From assembly GCA_016785225.1 (NCBI GenBank), contig JAFBJZ010000901.1, positions 2,666,001 through 2,730,000 of the forward strand: 64,000 nt of DNA, read 5' to 3'. This DNA comes from Psettodes erumei (taxonomy: Eukaryota; Chordata; Actinopteri; Pleuronectiformes; Psettodidae). The translations under genes were made by a program, and so were the position numbers. Of the stretch, positions 54,074 to 64,000 are shown piece after piece (positions within the stretch are counted from its first letter, which is position 1; each line of letters opens with the position of its first letter). The notes under the pieces are model-generated. The model saw only the letters and a program-made list of their open reading frames with translations, was not told where the DNA came from and did no database searches.

Positions 54074-57000
54074 TGTTCAATCTGAAGCAGTCATGCCTAC
54101 ACTGCCCTTAATACTGTATTACTCACCCAACAAATGAATTAACCATTCCTCAGTTTTGAAACTACAGTTACCCAGCTAAAACGCAACCAGAGCCATTAAA
54201 ATGGCAGACACCGAGATTTATCACATAGGATAACAACAATAAAAAGTCAAACTTTACCCCAACTTTATTTAGGGGTCACAGGAATCTCTGTGATGTGGTT
54301 TGGCTATGTCGCTCACAGTGTTATTACTCAGAGAACACTATGGACTAAATTTGACACTGTTAGCATCTGAGTATCTGTCTGCCTACAAATAGAAACACTC
54401 TTAAGTATAGCTTACTACGCTGAACCTCAAAATAAACCTCTGCATCGCCAGACACTCTGATACACGCTGTGGCCAAACATGAACGTGAAATAAAAGACCA
54501 GCTGATTATAAATTACACTGCCTAAGTGGTTTAGGTTGGCAACATTAGTGTCTTTGGATTCACTAATTACAAAAGGTTTTATGTGAATATTACAACTCAA
54601 CTCATTTGTTACTGCCTGCAAAGTATTTATCCTTCTCTGAAATATGTGATGCTAATGAAGTTCGTTGCACTTTATCAGAAGTACTCCTGCTGCAATAAAC
54701 TGCCATTGATGTTATGATTTCCAGACCAATATGAGAAGCAGTATGGCTCTATGGCATCAAACAGCTTTAATGAGCTTCACCTCCACAGAACTACTAGCCA
54801 CATGAGAGCTTAACTCACAACCAAGAGAACAAAAGCTGAAGAACAGATGCATGAGGTCAGGACACAGTGAGTAGCATATTTTTCTGCTGTGTGAGCAACA
54901 GTACTGAGGGACAAAAAAAGAGAGCTGCTGATGTCTGATTAGATTCAGGCTAATTAAACTGGCAGACTCTGGAAAAGCCTTCAAACAACTTTCCTTTGAC
55001 AAGTTTCTCTTTGTAAAGGAAATAAGACTTGATAATAATCTTACAGGCCTTAGCACAGTACACAATTAGCTCTTACTTAAAGTAGAGTTAAGGACAAGAA
55101 TATAAGAGATAAAAAGCAGCAGCATCTGTACACTAAACAAACAATATTACTGTGATGATTCTTTTTTAACTTCACTCACTGAATTCTCAGTGGTTATCAG
55201 AGAGAACTGATGACAGAAATAAAAAGACAAGATAAAAGAGTAATCTTAAATCTTTTGTTAACTCAGACAAGGACTATTTAGATATGGGAGGGCATGTTGT
55301 TGAAGAGTCCGAGACTGGCTGTTGCGCATTTCTAAAACATCTAGCATGCAGAATCACACCACACTACTATCACTATGTACAATAATGTGTCACTGCCGAA
55401 GAAAACAAGCGCACACCCCTCTATCTTGAATGGACAAACAAGTCACCAGAATGTCTCAGAGGAACACGTGCATGTGCCCTTTGCTTGGCTAGAGAGGAAA
55501 CAGTTATTCTAAAAGCCACAGAGCAAAACCTAAACAGGAAATGGAGAGGATTTCAGTGTGCTGCGTCAGTACAAGACAGGCGGTAGAAATGCTTTATCTG
55601 CCACACCACACTGACCATGTCTGCATGGACAGCATTAGTTTGAATGTGGACTTTCATCATGAATCATAAACAGTGTTGCAACATATTGCTTTCACCTGTT
55701 GTGTTTATTAGTATTTCCACCGTTCAATAATACTGCCCTTCAAGACATTTGGAAGTGTCATATGTCCAGTTAAGATTTCCCTTGGTGCGTTGATGCCAAA
55801 TCTTACCCAAAACTACAACACCCCATCATGATGCAATTCAACATCTTCACTTAAAAACAGATAGCTTTGCAAAAGAAGTATGTACTATGGCTATAAAATA
55901 ACACAGGTAACAATTCTCCTTGGGCATTTAACATCAAAATATTATATCTTAAACATTTTTATGCTAATTTATTTTGGTCATATCATCCACCCCTTCAGAC
56001 ATCCTCATTAAAGCCCAAAACTGACCGAAATCAAACCAGTTTTTCAATTTAACTTTTTGGCACCCTGCTAATATGGTACACCCTCTGAGCAAGTTTTGCA
56101 TTAGCACTGGGCTTTCATCTGCACACTTCACTGCTATACATTAGATTCAAATGTTATCTGTCACCAAACTGCTTGCTTGTCCCCTTTGTGTGAATGTTGT
56201 GAAAAACTCCAACCGAGAGGCAAATTACAGCTGAGTAAAGCTGTTTACAGAGCTTTAATAATGTGAGGCGGAGTATTAAGTGGCCATTGTACATATAAAG
56301 ACTCATGGCCTACACACAGTTTACTTCATAAACAAGTGCACCCACAGCTCATTGCCGACTCAAACCTCCCTCTGCCACCTGACTACAGTTGTTGGACCAG
56401 TTCACAGCTACCTGCCATAAATGAGTTCATGACCTCCGGCCTCCCCCACCATGTTGTGTCACCCAAGATAAACAAGTTGAACGCTCTGTACTTGTGTTCT
56501 GCCTGATGCATACACGAGCTAGTGATAACTTTTGAGAGTTGCTCTGGACTTATGATGTATTTACTGGCCCTTCCCCCAACTGTGGCACGTAAAATGGCTT
56601 CCTAGAAAAGCACATCAGCTGTCCTTTTGCTAGACGAAAGCTCGACACAGACTTTTTGTCCTACCTACCTTAAAATTACTACGTAATGGTAAATTTGAGG
56701 CAAATCGGCAGGCTTTAAAGTGAGGACAGCTAGGAGTGGCGCTGAGTAACCTCATGTGCTTAATAAATGCAGAATGCGACGTGCGGAGGATGCAGGACAA
56801 CAAACCAAAAGTTTTTGCTCGTCACTTGTGAGCACACTGACGACTGTAATTGGTGAAACTGAAATGGTTAAATAATGTTGTTAGCGGTAGAAAAGAATGC
56901 ACGACATGTAAAACAAGTGCTGTTCATATTTAAATTGCCCAGCTGTGAGTGTTTAATCCACCAAATTGAGTTGCATGTGCACAGCAAACTACGAGTAGCA

Positions 57001-57550
57001 TCCGTTTGACATTTGGATATAATACCAAATAAATACCTCCTTTTCGATAACATAAATTTGGGATAATTCGCAAACCTAGGCGTGTAGGTCATGTCAACGA
57101 CGGCTTAACGGAGAAAACACAAACATCAGACGTCATGACCTGTTAGCTAACGTTACAGGAACAAAAACATGATCGACTATCTCTGCGATGCCTGCCTTAC
57201 ATTTCGACAACAGAGAGCATTCGCACAAACATAATTAACATTTAACGTTATTTTAATTTCACCAATAAATTAAGTTTGAAGTCATCGGAACTCAAAAGTA
57301 GCTATAATGTCTACCCATTTAGCAAGAAGCTAGCTCGCTACCTATGGGACTACCTGCATCTTCGCTTTAGCATAACGTTAGCTAGCCAAATCTGCTAGTG
57401 GCGTTTTGAAGCTAGGCTAGCGGCTAGCTAGCCCTGAAACCATATACATTTTCTCCGGAAATTTGAATTAACAGTCACCCCAAATGTCAGGTAACCACTA
57501 AGTGCAACTAATCACCAAACAACGTGTTCTGTGACATTCAGCATCCTTAC

Positions 57551-57650
57551 CTCTTGTCTTCTTTTTAGGCCCAAACCATTCTAGCTATTGGAAAGCTCTT
57601 TTCTCTTTGTCTTTTCCACTTCCAGTTACACGCAAAATGGACTCAGCAAG
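57551..57650 (-). promoter_or_regulatory. aff4: aff4 non-coding first exon and core promoter
   Basis: A strong donor (ACAAGAG|GTAAGG) ends at 57551 and fits a 5' UTR exon, because the start-codon exon opens only four bases before ATG. Minus-strand TTTCCAATAGC (CCAAT box, about 57587-57591) and an ETS-like GGAAGTGG (about 57620) lie just upstream of or within the exon. The transcription start itself is not resolved. Confidence 0.5.
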
Positions 57651-58604
57651 ACGCCGTAACAGCTAAAATAGTAAAACCAAATTTATGGTCTCCATCGTTT
57701 ACTTAAAACGCATCGGAACATCGAACGAAAAACGAAAGCAAATCATTTTGTCTCTCGTTCATGTTAATATTCCAAAACAGAAGTGACTGATAGGTAAGGT
57801 TGCTAGCTAAGTTAAGTAGCCAGCAGGTACCACAGACAGGACGAGATGCATGGATGGAAGCAAGCAGTGCTACCTTCACTGGCTGCTGGAAATATTTCAA
57901 ACCAACCACCTAACTAAGTAAACACAAAAGAGAAGTTCGTGTTTTCTAAACGTTTTTTCTCTAAAAATCAATATGGACAAGAGGCAATTAAAAAAGCCAC
58001 TGACCCCAACTTTCAGGTGGTTTACTCAACCTAGAAGATACGTTTTTTTCTTTCGCAGTTAACATATTGTCAGTTTACCAATACTTCAAAATCACCAAGA
58101 AGAATGTTGAGTCAAGTCAAACGAACCATTTATTGCTTTTAACAAGGTAATTTCACAGTCACGACACGACCATGTATCAATGAGATTGGTAACTCCCACA
58201 TACTATGAATGCAACATTTCTGTGACGCACAGGTTGCTCAGACTGGACGCTTAGGATGGAAAGCACAGACAGCGTTTCATTGTTTCCTTCTATAGATATC
58301 TAATCGTAAATACACAACTAAACTAAGATGCGGCGTTCTACGGCTATTTCACATCCATTTAAGGCAGATGGCAATGTAATTATGAAGACTGATTTCTTCC
58401 ATCAACATCAAACCTTTTTTGGCTTTAATGTGCAACACAGATTTTAAATTACAAAATTTGCAAAAATCGGCAATTACTCAGGGGTCTCAAAGGCCACAGA
58501 TTCATTTTGTATTTCGTTATTGAAATGAATGCACACCTTTTAAAAAAACTGTGTGTTTATAACGTAGCTGACAACAGTATGTCTATCAAGCTAGTTTTAA
58601 AAAG
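57651..58604. other. intergenic gap, zcchc10 3' end to aff4 promoter
   Basis: About 1 kb without ORFs between two tandem genes. A further minus-strand AATAAA at 58129-58134 could extend the zcchc10 transcript almost to the aff4 promoter. Confidence 0.6.
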
Positions 58605-59252
58605 TTTATTTTCAATTTCATATCTGTAAAGTCAATATAATGTGTATTGATAACACAAAATCCATATGCAAGAGCAAATATAAAGGAGCCTTCAAAGCAA
58701 AAACAACTTAAGTTTATTTTACAGTGAAACAATCCATTTCAACATTATTTAGCCACTTAATTTGAACTAAATTTAACAAACCAAACTTTTATTCGGTACC
58801 TGTCAAAAGGAGTCACATTACATTTCTTTTTTATTAGGTATGGCCTTTTTTTAAGGTTGTGAGCTGTACATATTCAGTTTGACTAAAAATATACTTTAGT
58901 ACAAAATCACAAGATTCAACATTAATAAGTATACCAGTTTCCTCAGATCTTTAAAATATGCATCCTCCTCAGTAGACCTACTACATCTTCAGAAAAATCA
59001 CATTAGTAGAAGTAACAGGGAAATGGGTTTTGAAAACAGAATATATGACACAATAGCCAATTCAGAATAATCTTGTTTAATCCTAATCCATATTCGCAAA
59101 CAAAACCGTACAATTAGTACGCAGCTGTAAGACTCCAAGCCCGAAAAGTGAACTATACATGCAGATCCAACCAACTTTGATGTGTTTGTGAAAAAAGTAG
59201 ACAGCTAAAATTTACTCAGGTAACACAACAACAAGAAATCCCACTTAGTTAT
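58605..59252 (-). other. zcchc10: zcchc10 3' UTR with poly(A) hexamers
   Basis: Minus-strand AATAAA at 58829-58834, 58788-58793, 58713-58718 and 58605-58610, all in AT-rich sequence; another overlaps the stop codon itself (59252-59257). Which are used cannot be told from sequence. Confidence 0.55.
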
Positions 59253-59499
59253 TTATTTCTTCTTTTTCTTTTTCCTTGGAGGTCCTTGATCTGAGTCGCT
59301 GCTGCTGCCTGAGTCTGAGCTGTCTGAGGATGAGGAGGAGGAGGAGGATGAAGAAGGGGACGAGGAGGAGCTGTCATCGTCGCTGTCACTGCTGCTGTCG
59401 CTGTCATCTGAAGAGGAGCTGGATGAGTCGCTGCTGGCTGACGATAAGTCACTGGAGGAGCTGTCTGAATCACTGCTGCTGTCGCTGGAGTCTTTAGCC
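59253..59499 (-). CDS. zcchc10: zcchc10 coding exon 4 (residues 83-164, Ser/Asp tail)
   Basis: Begins AKDSSDSSSDSDSSSSDLSS, runs on as almost pure Ser and Asp and ends PPRKKKKKK with TAA at 59255-59253. The acceptor is ACATCTCAG. The tail composition and Lys end are diagnostic of ZCCHC10. Confidence 0.95.
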
Positions 59500-62400
59500 C
59501 TGAGATGTGAAGTGGCAGAGCCCAAAGGACAAAAGTGAATACAGAAAATGGAGCAGTGTGTATAGTTGTGATGTCTCAGCCTGTACCTGTTGCAATCACT
59601 AAGTTGTTACATGGCCTTTGATGGCTGTTATGGTGTGACTGAGAAAACGAAAGCTGTGTCGTGATGTTGAGCAGTTTTTTTCACCTTGCTGACTCTTTGA
59701 CATGCTTGGTATCTATCTATCTATATGTTTTTTTGTATTAAAGTGAGGAAATGGGTGAACAGGGAGCTCTATTTGTAATTTGAATGTTGTATAGAGAATA
59801 TTGTATATAGAGAGCTGTCACGTCACAGGAAAAGCAAGGAGATTAGTTTCATCCATCAGGGCTTCATCAGTATCTTGTGTGGAGAGAGACTTCCACACAT
59901 TTAGTGCGAAACAGTCATTGATGTGATGTGTCACACATCAGTTCCCCATGGTCACCAGACTCTGACATCTCTTGAGCGCTGGCATCTGCCCCTCCCACCA
60001 ACAGACAAGCATGGCCTGCCATTCTTGCAAAAAAAGCCATACATTACACTGAACAATTGGATGCATCTGTATAATACCAGTTTGTTTATGTTATTGTGAT
60101 ATTTTTGCAGCCACAATTCAACAATCACTGTCTGGTAATGGAAGACGGTGGTTCCCACACTGGAGGATGGCTGCACACATGACTGGGGGAGAGGTTGGAG
60201 TGAGTTAAAATGGACCTTTTTGTCACAGTAGACATTTTGACTTGGTAAACACAGGTGTAGCTAATAACATTATCAATGGCAGCATAGCACTGCAGTCACT
60301 GTGGGAAAGGAGCCATCACCAAGGGTATTTGTTCCCCCAAGTCAAAAAATGTCTGCTGTGAAAAGGCCTATGCATCCGAGGTGAGTGAGCACAGGTTTAA
60401 TTATGAAACATACGATGATGAGGCAGTTTCATTTAGCTACTTCGGTTTCAGAGCCCTAGAACTGTACATCCAATACTTACATCTGTGCTTTTTCCACTAT
60501 GACAAGTCACAATGTTTGTTGTGACAAAGATTTACTGCTGACACACTAAATATTTAGATGTTTAACAGAAGCCAAGCCTACCCATAAGAATCCAGCATAA
60601 ACTAGAATAAAAAAAATACTTTTTATAAAATCAATTGACAGCAGCACATGTGACCCTTAGAAATATGCACGAACAGCACATTTAAAAACCATTACCTGTG
60701 CAATATCACTAGAAATGTCCCATTTCTGACCATAATGTTCAGACAGACATCCACAGTTAGGGCCTTTGACCACAAGTGGAACAGGAAAAGTCATCAACTT
60801 GATCACAGGATCTTCCTGACACCCCTGCCCCGGCAGATTTTCTTATCAAGACAAACTTGAAGTTGTGCAACTTTGACTTTCATGTGACTCACTTGTGACC
60901 TTATGGACTCTCGTGTGACAGTGTTCAAATGACACAAGCAAATCAAACTGCCCATGGAATTCCAAACTACAGCAGAAGAAGCCTCACCATTGACTCCTAT
61001 AACACCTTCAAGAATAAAGCATTCAATCTACTGTAGTTGTTTCCAAAAAAAATCTAATTTGGCTTTTAAAAATGTAATGTGCATTACAGGATCACATCAA
61101 AACATGTATTGTGTGGTGCCAAAAGATCCAACACTGTCAAAATATGGTTATTTACTAACTTCTTTTTGATTTTCTTCTCACTGGAGCCTTCTCTTCCTGG
61201 TCTGTAAAGAAAAAAAACAAAATGTTAAAAAAGAATATGTGATGTAGTTTTTTCTTAATCACGATAGCTTTTCATTTTCCCATGGCCAGACTAAAATCTG
61301 TAATACATTATGAAATCAGTTCATCACTCTTTAAAAGTGAAATACTGGAATACATTTACAGGTTATTCACAGTGTGCTGTATTTACCATTATAGCCTCTG
61401 GATGGCAGTAAAAGGCAATAGCTGGTGGTAGGTCAGTTTTTGTACAGTGAGAGTTTCCTGGAATAGACTCCTTGTGTGTTCTTTTCGTAACACAAAAGTG
61501 GCTCAATTTAATCTAGAGATGAATCTTCCATCCTTGTATTTTCTTCTGCTGAGTGTTTTCATTGTTCCATGGGTCCCAGTCTCTTGCAACGAGACATCTC
61601 AGCTTAGTTTGACACTCTCGCTCTTCATTTGACTAACAGAGACCACCATGAAATCTAGTTCAGTCTGATCGCCCACCTCATTCCAGGCTGAATTTTAGAC
61701 CCGGTAACTGGAAAGCCAAGTTGGTGTGAACACCAGTTTCTCTCTGCATTCAGATTTGTTGCCACATGATTACTGAGTTCAAAAACATCTGGTCATAGAA
61801 ATGTACAAATGAGGCTTTTGTACTTCCTCAGAAACTAAACTTTACACCCTTAAATACAACTCCAGTCTTTATGCGTTCATTATCACGTCGGTTCATCTAA
61901 ACTCATTGCCAAATGGCTGTTCTGAGTTCATAGTCTGTCTTAGCAATACTAGGTGTATGTGAAGGAGCAATTACATATATAAATTTATTTTAATTAGAGA
62001 TTAATCTTCTGATTATTTTATAGACTACTGATATAGTTTATGAAATGTCAGAAAATCATAAACCCAATCGCATAGGTTTATCACTTTTCCTTGAAAATTA
62101 CCAAAATGATTAGTTGATAATTGAAATAGGTGTAAATTAAATATTTTTTTTCAATCAACTAATCATTGGAGGTGTAATTAATATATTCACTTGTTAAGTT
62201 ATCATTTTAGAAGACCATGAAACTTTGAGGCTCACTCAAACTGTGATACTGAGAAGAACCTGGAGCAAGAAAACAACCAATGGAAAGTGACATATATTGT
62301 ATACTGTAATTTTTAAAGTACATTATATGGACACACTGATGCAACTAAGGCACTAGTGGTGAACAACTGAGATGTCTTACCCAGTGATGCTGAGGGGCTT

Positions 62401-63561
62401 GTTTTCACTCTCTTCTTTGAGTTTCTTTTTCATCTCAACCGTCCGCGATGGCCTGTGCACATACTTCCGCTTCCCTGTGCATTCGTAGGTCCAGTGTCCC
62501 ATCTCCAAACACTTCTGGCAACGCACATGTTGCTTGTTTGCCTCTCTGCATGTAATGAAACAGACAAATCTAAATAAGCTACTGTGTCCTGGTTAAGAAA
62601 ACAAAAACAAAGTTATATCATAAAAATGATCCACTGCAAGATAAATTTCAATGAGCAGCATGGCCTAATTCATTTCTACAGCAATATGGAAAAATAAGTT
62701 TTCTTATTTTACATGCTTTATACGCATTTTTAAAAATCCACTACTTGTGCTTTTTGTATGTCTTCCCCCAAGACTCTCACTTTTTTATTTCCAGGATGTA
62801 TAACACTTTCATTCCAAAAATAGAAAATGTTTCGTTTGGTTTCCTCAACCAAAGATAAAGATAAAACACGTTTGACCGATCAAGATGATCATACTGGCGA
62901 CTAAACTTTTACACCCTATCGGGAAATACTCAAACAACAAACTTTTTTCAACGGATTAATGACAGTTAAAGCTAAATATATAGTATTTCTTACGCTATGG
63001 GTAGAAATAACGTAATTTGTACGATATAGTATAGTATGTTATACTTAGACTCTGACACTCTAGTAGGCCATATGTCGATTAAACTGATGTTCCATATGAC
63101 CCAGTCATGCAGCCACAAATGAATACCAAGAAAAATATTCGTTAAAATATATGAAGTCATGTGTTTGACTAAATAACACTGCGCAGATTGTTACTATAAC
63201 TTGGCACATTTCACACTAATCTCGAATAAACTGAAACCTTGTCGGTTATTTTTATACTGGCAAACGTTACAACCTGAGTTCGAAAGCTGAATATATGCAT
63301 GTGCTCAGAAAACATTCGTACAAGTTGAACAAATAATGTAGCTTTGTTGTGAGAGATAGCGGCGCATTTTTGTTCCCATTCAGCGCCGCATCGTTCGTTA
63401 TTCACCGCGTATATCGGACATGAAGGCCGAGGAGCTGAACCATTCGTGTCTGAAATACTGCTGTACTTCACATAATATGAAAACAAAGCGGTTTTACTTA
63501 AATAGATAGATGATACTCACGCTTGTCTCCTGGCTATTATTCTGTGCATGGGAGTCGCCAT
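59253..63561 (-). CDS. zcchc10: zinc finger CCHC domain-containing protein 10 (Zcchc10), 4 coding exons, 164 aa
   Basis: A small protein with one CCHC zinc knuckle, a module that usually binds single-stranded nucleic acid or protein; its cellular role is little known. Exons 63561-63521, 62545-62381, 61201-61160 and 59499-59253 sum to 495 nt with stop. The N terminus MATPMHRIIARRQAEANKQH and the knuckle CQKCLEMGHWTYEC (C23, C26, H31, C36; CX2CX4HX4C) are nearly identical to human. A basic linker (KRKYVHRPSRTVEMKKKLKE) follows, then a Ser/Asp low-complexity tail ending PPRKKKKKK, as in human. The ATG has A at -3 and G at +4. The frame stays open for 46 more codons upstream with further ATGs, but conservation begins at MATPM. 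Confidence 0.96.
61160..61201 (-). CDS. zcchc10: zcchc10 coding exon 3 (42 nt, residues 69-83)
   Basis: TCTTTACAG acceptor and a weaker donor AA|GTTAGT enclose 42 nt reading PGREGSSEKKIKK. It is a multiple of three with the same phase at both ends, so skipping would be silent for frame. It matches the human KAKKKRS region. Confidence 0.88.
61990..62180 (+). repeat. second copy of the dispersed fish repeat
   Basis: Begins near attaatcttctgattatttt, continues gaaatgtcagaaaatcataa and ends caatcaactaatcattgg. These blocks follow the order of the same repeat family as at 27.9 kb (from memory of fish genomes). It is shorter, likely internally deleted, and lies in zcchc10 intron 2. Confidence 0.6.
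62381..62545 (-). CDS. zcchc10: zcchc10 coding exon 2 (residues 14-69, zinc knuckle)
   Basis: 165 nt holding the complete CCHC knuckle and the basic linker, ending ENKPLSIT with donor CTGG|GTAAGA, phase 2 at both ends. All four metal ligands are present. Confidence 0.97.
63521..63561 (-). CDS. zcchc10: zcchc10 coding exon 1 (residues 1-13)
   Basis: MATPMHRIIARRQ plus two bases, ending on AAGC|GTGAGT. The start context GCAGCATGG is strong. Human differs only at one Ile/Leu. Confidence 0.95.
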
Positions 63562-64000
63562 GCTGCAGTTTACTTTTTTCTCCTTCGTTGATATGTGATC
63601 AGAACGTATTTCCGCCAACCTTAATACGTGGAGCGCCTCCCGTTGGAGAAGATGACCTACTGTAACTGTGTATTTCATCAATAACTCACTGTTTATCATT
63701 GTATAATTAATGCAATTGTTATTTGAAACCGTACATAGACCTGGTGTTGGGGTTTTTTGATCGTGATAATTTTATTTAATTTGGATATTTTAATCGTGTA
63801 AGAGACCTATCCCTAACAATAAGGTTTGGGTACTTCATCCAAAAACACCGAGTGATCACGATAGAAACAATTTTACAATGTAATGTAATGAAATAGTTTA
63901 ATTGCTACATTTGTGGTTCACTTTTATTGAGATTAATATATGATTTTAATTATTTATTTTTTCATTTTATTTTCATATCTACAAATATTGTGTCAACAGT
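63562..64000 (-). promoter_or_regulatory. zcchc10: zcchc10 5' UTR and upstream region
   Basis: Upstream of the zcchc10 ATG. The first 130 bases hold a few CpGs; the rest is AT-rich. In human the neighbour beyond ZCCHC10 is HSPA4, transcribed the other way; no part of it is visible before the window ends. Confidence 0.45.

Larger units (their letters stand above)
46482..57550 (-). other. aff4: aff4 intron 1 (about 11 kb)
   Basis: Large first intron between the 5' UTR exon and the start-codon exon. ORFs are short and unfamiliar. Seen: G tracts at 46879-46887 and 54062-54073, a CCCT tandem run at 51566-51588, a GAT run at 51701-51716, and a GC-richer patch at about 50.5-50.95 kb. A cluster of acgttagct and gctagc motifs at 57140-57435 lies just inside the intron's 5' end. 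Confidence 0.75.
59500..63520 (-). other. zcchc10: zcchc10 introns 1-3
   Basis: Introns are 62546-63520, 61202-62380 and 59500-61159. Apart from the dispersed-repeat copy at 61990-62180 and a short tatc run near 59712, nothing is recognised in them. Confidence 0.85.

Noticed and set aside
1..64000. CRISPR arrays, operons, ribosome binding sites and other bacterial features
   Set aside because: The sequence is vertebrate nuclear DNA; regular repeats present are microsatellites, with no spacer structure.

Overview
The window is vertebrate nuclear DNA, almost certainly from a teleost fish. It has split genes with GT-AG introns, abundant (CA)n microsatellites, dispersed repeats typical of fish, and three recognisable vertebrate genes, all on the minus strand. 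I joined the exons by hand from splice signals, reading phase and family resemblance. All three models close exactly in frame: shroom1 (8 coding exons, 1610 aa), aff4 (20 coding exons, 1156 aa) and zcchc10 (4 coding exons, 164 aa). The order and orientation SHROOM1 - AFF4 - ZCCHC10 match the human 5q31.1 block as I remember it. The human genes between SHROOM1 and AFF4 (GDF9, UQCRQ, LEAP2) are not seen here.

Layout, left to right: 1-908, 3' UTR or flank of shroom1. 909-9957, shroom1 coding exons; the largest exon (7034-9957) holds the start codon and a 5' UTR. 9958-28948, about 19 kb with no convincing gene, read as the shroom1 first intron. It holds a GC-rich promoter-like island near 12.7-12.96 kb, a 169-bp inverted-repeat element at 14.3 kb, microsatellites and a dispersed repeat at 27.9-28.4 kb. 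28949-29060, a likely promoter and non-coding first exon. About 29.6-34.1 kb, a long AT-rich aff4 3' UTR with many poly(A) hexamers. 34095-46477, aff4 coding exons. 46482-57550, aff4 intron 1. About 57.55-57.65 kb, aff4 5' UTR exon. 58.6-63.56 kb, zcchc10. 63.6-64 kb, its upstream flank.

The genes are not one pathway. Shroom1 is an actin/Rho-kinase-linked cytoskeletal protein. Aff4 is the scaffold of the super elongation complex, which releases paused RNA polymerase II. Zcchc10 is a small zinc-knuckle protein of poorly known role. I see no sign of a new multi-gene system. The most interesting signals are regulatory or structural: UG/U tracts against three aff4 3' splice sites (one closely resembling the known CFTR UG-U arrangement, beside an exon that can be skipped in frame), a shroom1 tandem acceptor whose in-frame choice depends on a 53-nt exon, a perfect 15-bp hairpin inside shroom1 coding sequence, and a perfect hairpin just past a poly(A) hexamer in the aff4 3' UTR.
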